Assembly: GCA_026419785.1 (NCBI GenBank)
Contig: JAODTK010002455.1
Location: forward strand, 62,001-126,000
Direction: 5' to 3'
Length of the DNA: 64,000 nucleotides
From: Sclerodactyla briareus
Taxonomy: Eukaryota; Echinodermata; Holothuroidea; Dendrochirotida; Sclerodactylidae
Below are positions 57,945-64,000 of this stretch, one piece after another. Made by a program: the position numbers and the translations under genes. Positions within the stretch are counted from its first letter, which is position 1. Each line of letters begins with the position of its first letter. The notes under the pieces were generated by a model, which did not search any database, had not been told where the DNA came from, and was given only the letters and a program-made list of their open reading frames with translations.

Positions 57945-59039
57945 CTAGAAGACCAAGACAGAGTAGTAAAATGTGGTGAGGCATATCATCAGTCTGGAAT
58001 CGTGTGTATTAAAAGTAGTCTTGTCTTGAGGCATTGCTATATTCCTGATTTCCATTTGGCCTCCATCCCACACACGCAGAACCAACTACTCCTGCAAGGG
58101 TGCCACCATTCTGGCCAGTCTGGCTACTGTCAACGTCATCAACGTCTTGTTCAAATTGTAAACATTCTTCTTTCCAATATTGGCATGGCAATCACAACCA
58201 ATGATAGGGAACCCCCCACTTTTGATATCATATTTTGCTGATGAAATGTCAATATATTTGTCTCGTGTTAGGTTCCAGCAAGAGGAGTAACCTAAAAAAA
58301 TGTAAAAAAAAAATATAAAAATATGTGATGAGTGGAAATGTACCTTGGTCTCTCAATAGATATGGAAAGTTTTGCTTCTACCCGCTACTAAGCTTGATTG
58401 CAACATGGTCATCTGGCTGTGAATGTTCACATTAACAGCAAGCGAACATCCCGGAATGCCATTCAGCAATTTAACAATTCAACATGGCCAAAAAATACCC
58501 CAAAAGAGATTTTTATAAAGATATAGCCAGTAGGCCATCAGAAGCTGTGTACGAATGAGACAACATCAAGAATAGAAGAGCATATACTGATTGCCTGCCT
58601 GCCTGCATGCTACCACTTTCATCAAGCTTTGGCATAAAAACCCGTTATACGGATTGTAAGGTGACTTTACAATCATTCATGGCACCGTATAGTGACATGT
58701 GGTGTAGCTCGAGCCAGTAGGGCCAAATGCAGTGAAAATATTTCTCTTTTTTCTTGCATTCGGTTAATCAACACTCATAACGACAATTGAATCTGCAATT
58801 TGTCATGACCAAGCAAGGGCAAGGCAAGCAGACAGGTAGGTGCTATAGCCATCCGTGCTATACTCAAACAGCTTGTCTGCATGATGCACAGCCGTTAGAC
58901 ACTTGTAACAAAGTTATGCCATGAACTGAACCCTGTGGCAAAGGTCCAGCTCTAACCCTAGCCCTGAATGAGGCAGTGGTGCAGGATGTATTGGTTTGAA
59001 GTCATGAAGATGATAACAGTGGCATGTCATAAAACTCAC
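57945..59039. other. GPN3 intron
   Basis: No feature beyond A-rich tracts at about 58290-58320. It contains short frames on both strands without recognisable content. Confidence 0.5.
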
Positions 59040-59128
59040 CAGTGTTGCTATAGCTTGGTTTAACTTCTGAAACTTTGGTGGGAGATCTCGCATCAGCGAC
59101 TAGCTCATGAGGATCAGGATCAAGAAAC
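59040..59128 (-). CDS. GPN3: GPN3 exon with one frame break
   Basis: An 89 bp exon. With the two bases left by the previous exon it reads KFLDPDPHELVAD, then, after one extra base near 59088-59092, RDLPPKFQKLNQAIATL. The KFLDPD and KF.KL..AI. motifs match GPN3 directly. The acceptor (minus) is 'ttttttaccag' and the donor CTG|GTGAGT. Confidence 0.92.
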
Positions 59129-60009
59129 CTGGTAAAAAAGGAAGAGTCTATTATCAATTTCAAAGATCAAGGATTAGAATAAAAATCTAGAATCAGAAAT
59201 ATTGACCATCAAGTACCAATATTTGAAATTGGTATGACAGTGAATAGTCTATTTGATCAATCTTAGAGATAACAATTTTCATTCAACCAGAAGGCCAAAA
59301 GGCTTGGTGATCGCTTGCCTCATTTCTTATGTCCAGACTCAGAGAACAAATCTGGAATTGTACCCAGCTCATGGGCGACATTTTTCAGGAAAAGATGGCA
59401 CCATCTTGCCAAGAGAATCCTGTACTCTTTATGAACTGCTACAGTACTAATTCTCAAAATTATCAAAATAAGCATAATGAATTTATTTTGTTCACTAGGC
59501 TTGTAACTCTAAAAATCGGTCAACCTCAGTGACTTCTCACCAGACCCAGAAGTATGAGCTTCATCCATCAAAGTGTGAACAAGTTGACAGGCTTAAACTT
59601 TGTCAAAATTACAGGGTTCTTGACTCTTGATAACAAAGACCGGTCGAGTTATTATGTTTACAAGCAAAAAAAAAAATTGTACCTCCATAAAGAAGCAAAC
59701 CCCCAAATAGTAGTAAGGGTCTTCAGAAGTTGACCTCTGGTGAATTCTGCCCTGATCCCAAACAATGGAGTACATGAACTCATATGGGGAGCATACATAC
59801 CAAGAATGAGCTCCAAAAACTTAAATGTTTATGAGCCAGGCATCACACATACACAAACAAAACACACGTAATGAACATAACTGCATTAGATCTTGGACTT
59901 CATCCAGGAATCAATAAAGGAGTGATTGTTTCCAATTCTCCAGCTGAGTAAAATAACGCGATTAATTATGAAATATTAAAATTGTTTCCATATGTTTTGC
60001 AGCACTCAC
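59129..60009. other. GPN3 intron with an inverted R300 fragment
   Basis: At about 59500-59810 there is minus-orientation R300 family text ('gagcttcatccatca', 'ataacaaagaccggtcgagttattatg', 'tacatgaactcatatggggagca'). No exon lies here. Confidence 0.6.
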
Positions 60010-60114
60010 TTCTCAACCATCTGTTTATCAGGTCCCTTGATCAGATCCATCTTGGACATGACATTGACGTGAGGAATCTCCAAGTTAACCATCACTGATA
60101 GAGCTGACAAGGGA
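60010..60114 (-). CDS. GPN3: GPN3 exon with G4 motif
   Basis: A 105 bp exon, uninterrupted: one base, 34 codons, two bases. It reads PLSALSVMVNLEIPHVNVMS followed by KMDLIKGPDKQMVE. This matches GPN3 [21 protein letters not shown]. SKMD is the G4 (N/T-K-x-D) guanine-specificity loop, here with Ser in place of Thr. The acceptor (minus) is 'ccattatttcccag' and the donor AA|GTGAGT. The join to the next exon makes KFLDPD in frame. Confidence 0.95.
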
Positions 60115-62603
60115 CTGGGAAATAATGGGTAGGTAGGAAGGGACACTCGATGTTGATTCAATTCAGCATGTTCAGTGAGCTGGCAGAAACTGTGCCAAAT
60201 GGAGGAATTTGCAAGGCATTAGAGCATCCATAGAGTACCAGTGATGTCAGCCCACTAAAGCCAAATCAATTAATTTTAAGAGGAAACTCAATTAAAAAAG
60301 CATGGTCAGTGAGTGATTTTACGCATCTTCTTGTGCAGAATTTAAGGTGACTTTAGGTTGATGATGTGGCATGATTGTTATTTATGCTGAATGTTACAAA
60401 AGAAACCTGACAACGACCTAACCCACATTCCCATCAAAAATAGGAACTTAAGGTGTCTTATTCAGTGTTTTTCGCTTGTGATGCGAGTAATCAAGTCCCG
60501 GTCGGGTAATTGGAGACTCGTTGCAAATGCTATATCCCGTGGAACATGCCGATTTATCATCCATGAAATAAAAACACATTTGCAATTAGCAACAAGTCTT
60601 ATGACATGGAGGGGGGGAAACATGGGTGGAAAACATTGTAATGATGAACAGATACTCTCAAAACCAAGCTATAACAAATCAAACAGCCCGGGCGTCGGAA
60701 GAAGATAAAAAGTTTTGTTGACTGTTAGTGATAAATAATTTTGCACTGCGACTTGAAACACAAATGATAGTGTGATCTTTAATCTTTAAAGTTGTTTTGT
60801 GTACAAAATCAGTGCCCTAGAAATGGGCAGACCTATTAGTCTCCTGGAATTGTTAGCTCTGTTAGATGATGTCTGGTGCATGTAACTTGTCCAGCCAATT
60901 AGGTCGTTTCCATTAATGGCGAATTACATAATTATCTGACACTAACATCCACTAAAACGCACACATGAAACATCAAAACAAGGCGATCGCCAAAAGTATC
61001 TCGCCTGGTTGCGCGATCGGTGGTTTCTATTATCCCAACACCAAACAGATACACAACCAACTAGTTCAGGCAGACAAACATCACATGTATGTCAAACAAA
61101 CATCACTAATAACACCTAAAATTCCTAAAATAACTGACTAATAAGTTTGACTGTATTACGAACGATCCCTTAATTGTTTTTTTTTTCTTCTTCATAGTTT
61201 TATTGCTCGGTCAACTCACTTGAAATGTTCTAAATCCCTTTACGCAGCCCGGGCTTCTTTGTCCTGTTCCAATCATGTCCCTTCATTAGTCATTGCCTTT
61301 GATTTTCCAAGCAGCCAGGACATGCTTCCCCCCCCCCCCCCCCCCCCCCCCTCCTGCCAGGCAGCAAAAATGTCCAAAATATATCTTTAGGACACCCTCC
61401 ACACCACATTTGTCCCCAGTCCCACAGCAATAACCACCCTTCCAAAGAAATGTGACCACGTATTTTTGAAGAATCTACCATACACCTAATTCAAATTGGT
61501 GGGTAGAGAAGGGTTTGCTTGTGGCAGCTTATAACAGCACAAATTGTCACAGGAGCTATTTGTTTAACCGTTCCTGCAGTTGTGCTTTAATTCTAACAGA
61601 AGCTAATTATATGATGGAATTCAATCAATTCCTGAACGTCAAACACATCAGATCCAAAAATGTTTACAGACCATACCTACTGAGTTTGGCGAAATTCTTA
61701 CCAATCTGGAAATTGGAAATATATTATGCAAATCAGGCACATACCTGCCTCTACACTGCCCAGCTGTACCTTCAAAATGATCAGGATCAATGTGGATCAC
61801 ATCTACCGAGTCTTGTGGAAAATCCTGAAGCTTTCAAATTGCTGAATTATGCAAATTAAACCACTTCAATGACCTCCAGTGACCCGACTTCACTTTTAAA
61901 TTTCTGTGGAACCAGCGTGAGACCCACCTCCACCAATTCCGTGAGAATCCACAAACTTGAAATTTGCATAAATTATGCAAATTAACCACTTAGTTAGCTA
62001 TATTTCGAGCTGTAAATATAATCAGTTCATCTAACTGTCATCCATGTCCTACAGTCCAAACTACATAACCGTAGCACATACGGTTCTTGTGTTACTCTGC
62101 TAACGAGCTTAAACATCATTTTCCTAAAAATGGAGGCAGTACCCACTCAAAGTAATGACTTTGCTGTAATCTCTAATCAGGATCGTGTACACCCAACCCC
62201 GGTGCCACACACACAATTTCGTCATAGTCAGCCTCACACTTTTGTGCTAACTCCGCTAACGAGAGGTGTGACATACACACACGGGCAACACTCCATAGTG
62301 ACCACTATGTCTCTTCCTGAATTTCATTCAGGAGAGGCAAAAAGGATGGTATACAATTATTTTGAATGTACAAAAAGCCCCCTTTGTCTTCTGCCTGGTA
62401 GATATGAATGCCCTGTGTGCTCTACTCGCCTGATTACCCCTCAGCTATGGGGTGGGAGTATAATGAGCACCAAAACCAAAGTTACCCCCCCCCCACCAAT
62501 TTGCAAGGGATTAGCAAGGGTGGCATTACCTGAACCAAAACCGAAGCTGTAGAATATGCATCAAATCATTGCAGTCATTATGGTTTGATAACTTGTCACT
62601 TAC
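60115..62603. other. GPN3 intron
   Basis: Contains a long C-homopolymer at about 61329-61351 and, near 61840-62000, 'tttgcataaattatgcaaattaa' words related to the AT-rich repeat at 28390. Two plus-strand frames (61515-61859 and 62130-62552) have no recognisable motif. Confidence 0.5.
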
Positions 62604-62739
62604 AAGAAGAATTTAGGCACCGTCTAACCATGAACTGGCAAAAGCGATGAGCGAAACAACCGCGACCACCCTGAGCCCAGGACTGCAGTGTGTCAACCAA
62701 CTTGCGCATCACTGGAGGTTGTGTACAGTTCAATTTGAC
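62604..62739 (-). CDS. GPN3: GPN3 exon with frame breaks
   Basis: A 136 bp exon. It starts QIELYT, directly after the G3 DCPG motif in the family, then shifts frame to PPVMRKLVDTLQSWAQGGRG, and later QFMV before the donor. This matches [22 protein letters not shown]...DSQFMV. The acceptor (minus) is 'catttcttttttctag' and the donor CTT|GTAAGT. At least two indels are needed. The segment between the helix and QFMV is poorly preserved. Confidence 0.88.
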
Positions 62740-62864
62740 CTAGAAAAAAGAAATGATCAAAAGATGGTGGGTCTCTGTCTCACATCACTGCTGTTTGCAT
62801 GGGGGCACATGGAGCTCTCATCTTCAACATCAACTTCAGGTTCCCAGTCTCAAAAAAAAAACAT

Positions 62865-63112
62865 ATGGTGACCGACTGTAGCTTTATCAACTATGTTCCC
62901 CGCTTATGGAAACTCCCTTCCTGTTGAGTTGAGGTCTCTTGACTCTATCAATCTTTTCAGACGTCATCTGAAAACTTTTCTTTTTTCCAGTCCAACTAAC
63001 TGTTTCCACTGCACTCTCCGCACCCGTAAAGGCGCATTGAAAAACTCTTTTGTTGGAGTTCGCGTTATATAAGACCTAGTTTATTGTTATTTTTATTATT
63101 ATAAGATGTACT
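62865..63112 (+). mobile_element. L2-like LINE 3' end relic
   Basis: Frames give FINYVPRLWKLPS, then VELRSLDSINLFRRHLKTFL and F. This is the 'P.LWN.LP.ELR...S...F...LKT.LF' ending of L2/CR1-type ORF2. It is followed by 'gcgttatataagacctagtttattgttatttttattatt', an L2-like 3' end. It lies opposite in strand to GPN3, in its intron. Confidence 0.72.
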
Positions 63113-63389
63113 GACTGCAGTTTGTTCGATTGAAGATGAAATTCAATATGAATATAACTAATGCTAAAACCTCTCATTAAGAACAATCTAGGCTTCAAAG
63201 TGGACAGAGAATTAAGTAATGTCCCACATGGAATACAACTTGTGGTGGCAATGACTCTTTATAAAATGAGGAATAAATTACACAAATGCCTGATTTCAGT
63301 TAGCAGCAGAATTATGCCTTCCTGCCTAGCAGTATGAATTAATTTTGTCTCCAAATTGCAAAACAGTCTTTCCTTTTCTTCTCTCAGGT

Positions 63390-63605
63390 CCCTAGTTGGG
63401 TCCTGGGTAGGAAAGAAGAGTTAAGCTGAAGTGGCCTTGCTCAAGGTCAAAGTGTGAAGGCTGGATCGTCCAATATGGGATTTGAGCTCATTATTCCGAA
63501 GTGGTGACCTTTCGGTAAACTTCGAAGCTCTACCAACTGAATTATTCTGATCTCCATAACTAATTCTGATCCAACCGGAACTTCGCTAATTCATTAGGCT
63601 TAAGC
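63390..63605 (-). mobile_element. tRNA-derived SINE-like element
   Basis: On the minus strand 'ataattcagttggtagagcttcgaa' resembles a tRNA D-arm/A box, and 'gagctcaaatccc' further on resembles a B box. The body continues to about 63390. No target-site duplication was confirmed. Confidence 0.55.
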
Positions 63606-64000
63606 TCTCTCCATATAATCTCTGCTAGATATGACTTGACAGCACAATTATACACAAAGCTTTCCAAACTGAATGCTACCTCGGTGTATTATGTTTAACT
63701 TTCTAAACATACTTTCTACAGCACTGATTTGTAATTAACTAAACTGGGCTGAAAAGATTCTATATCCTAGTGAGTTCTATCTCCACACACATACATACAC
63801 AGACAGACAGAATGAACCTATGTTTCAATACATCACTGTCAAGGCAGAATTCATCTAATGGCTATTATGCCGGCCCTGCCTTTTTTAGCAAATCCCTACC
63901 TAATCCAGTGGGAATTTTGCCTCTTCCTAGAGACCCCGGTAATGACCCCCGATTACACACTTCCTATATCTGTTCTAGTGAACACTGCTGTCTTAGTTAT

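Larger units (their letters stand above)
57769..62739 (-). other. GPN3: GPN3 gene, 3' half (GPN-loop GTPase)
   Basis: GPN3 is a small GTPase of the GPN-loop family that works with GPN1 in the cytoplasmic assembly and nuclear import of RNA polymerase II. Four minus-strand exons, in transcript order 62604-62739, 60010-60114, 59040-59128 and 57769-57944, align in order with the vertebrate protein. Landmarks are QIELYT..(P)VM..LV..L, QFMV, SALSVMVNLEIPHVNVMSKM with the DL of the G4 loop, KFLDPD, KFQKLNQAI and IEDFSLVKFLP, with an acidic tail and a stop at 57769. The 5' exons with the P-loop, G3 and GPN motif must lie beyond 64000. Splice sites are GT-AG. Three of the four exons contain frame breaks. 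Confidence 0.9.
62740..64000. other. GPN3 intron (open-ended) with two retroelement relics
   Basis: Holds the LINE 3' end at 62865-63112 and the SINE at 63390-63605. No exon carrying the P-loop, DCPG or GPN signature was found before the window ends. Confidence 0.5.

Overview
The window looks like genomic DNA of a marine invertebrate animal. It has AT-rich, intron-dominated sequence, GT-AG introns up to about 8 kb, CR1/Jockey-like and L2-like LINE remnants, tRNA-derived SINE-like elements, many ~100-600 bp tandem arrays and homopolymer runs. No bacterial operon, rRNA or tRNA gene is visible. The many 'ggtcaaaggtca'-type intronic repeats suggest a deuterostome such as an echinoderm, but that is an inference from repeat style and not a proven assignment.

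Two genes can be recognised with confidence. The first is a plus-strand DEPDC5 (IML1/GATOR1 subunit) gene. Its exons from the start of the SHEN region, through the DEP domain and into the C-terminal domain are spread over 6062-32788, and its 5' exons and last exon(s) are not identified here. The second is the 3' half of a minus-strand GPN3 gene (GPN-loop GTPase, RNA polymerase II assembly), with four exons between 57769 and 62739. Its 5' exons, carrying the P-loop and the GPN motif, must lie beyond 64000. A possible third gene begins near 48150-48870 on the plus strand with good splice sites and an ATG, but I do not recognise its product.

Layout: 1-1500 decayed LINE; 1500-2605 eight ~140 bp tandem units that each look like a mini-exon plus a 5' splice site; 2.6-6 kb unremarkable; DEPDC5 exons from 6062. 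The first DEPDC5 intron (6259-14019) holds a ~5 kb very GC-rich, non-coding, repeat-built block (about 7300-12310) that resembles rDNA-spacer-like DNA and is flanked by imperfect inverted copies of a ~100 bp repeat. The exon ending at 15230 is followed directly by a seven-copy ~104 bp array that re-duplicates the exon tail and its donor site. From 16.4 to 18.3 kb, 25.1-25.8 kb, 35.5-38.3 kb, 44-45.7 kb and 49.4-50.3 kb there are further tandem arrays. An L2-like fragment at 47.15-47.63 kb sits between two ~300 bp direct repeats. A minus-strand CR1-like LINE lies at 54.3-55.0 kb, followed by GPN3.

Both recognised genes keep good splice signals and clear homology, yet many of their exons change reading frame in mid-exon by single bases, and tandem copies differ by single-base losses in homopolymers. 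The simplest reading is residual sequencing or consensus indels. Pseudogenisation is the alternative. No conventional undescribed system (defence island, novel operon) was found. The most unusual items are the two splice-site-bearing tandem arrays and the GC-rich intronic block.
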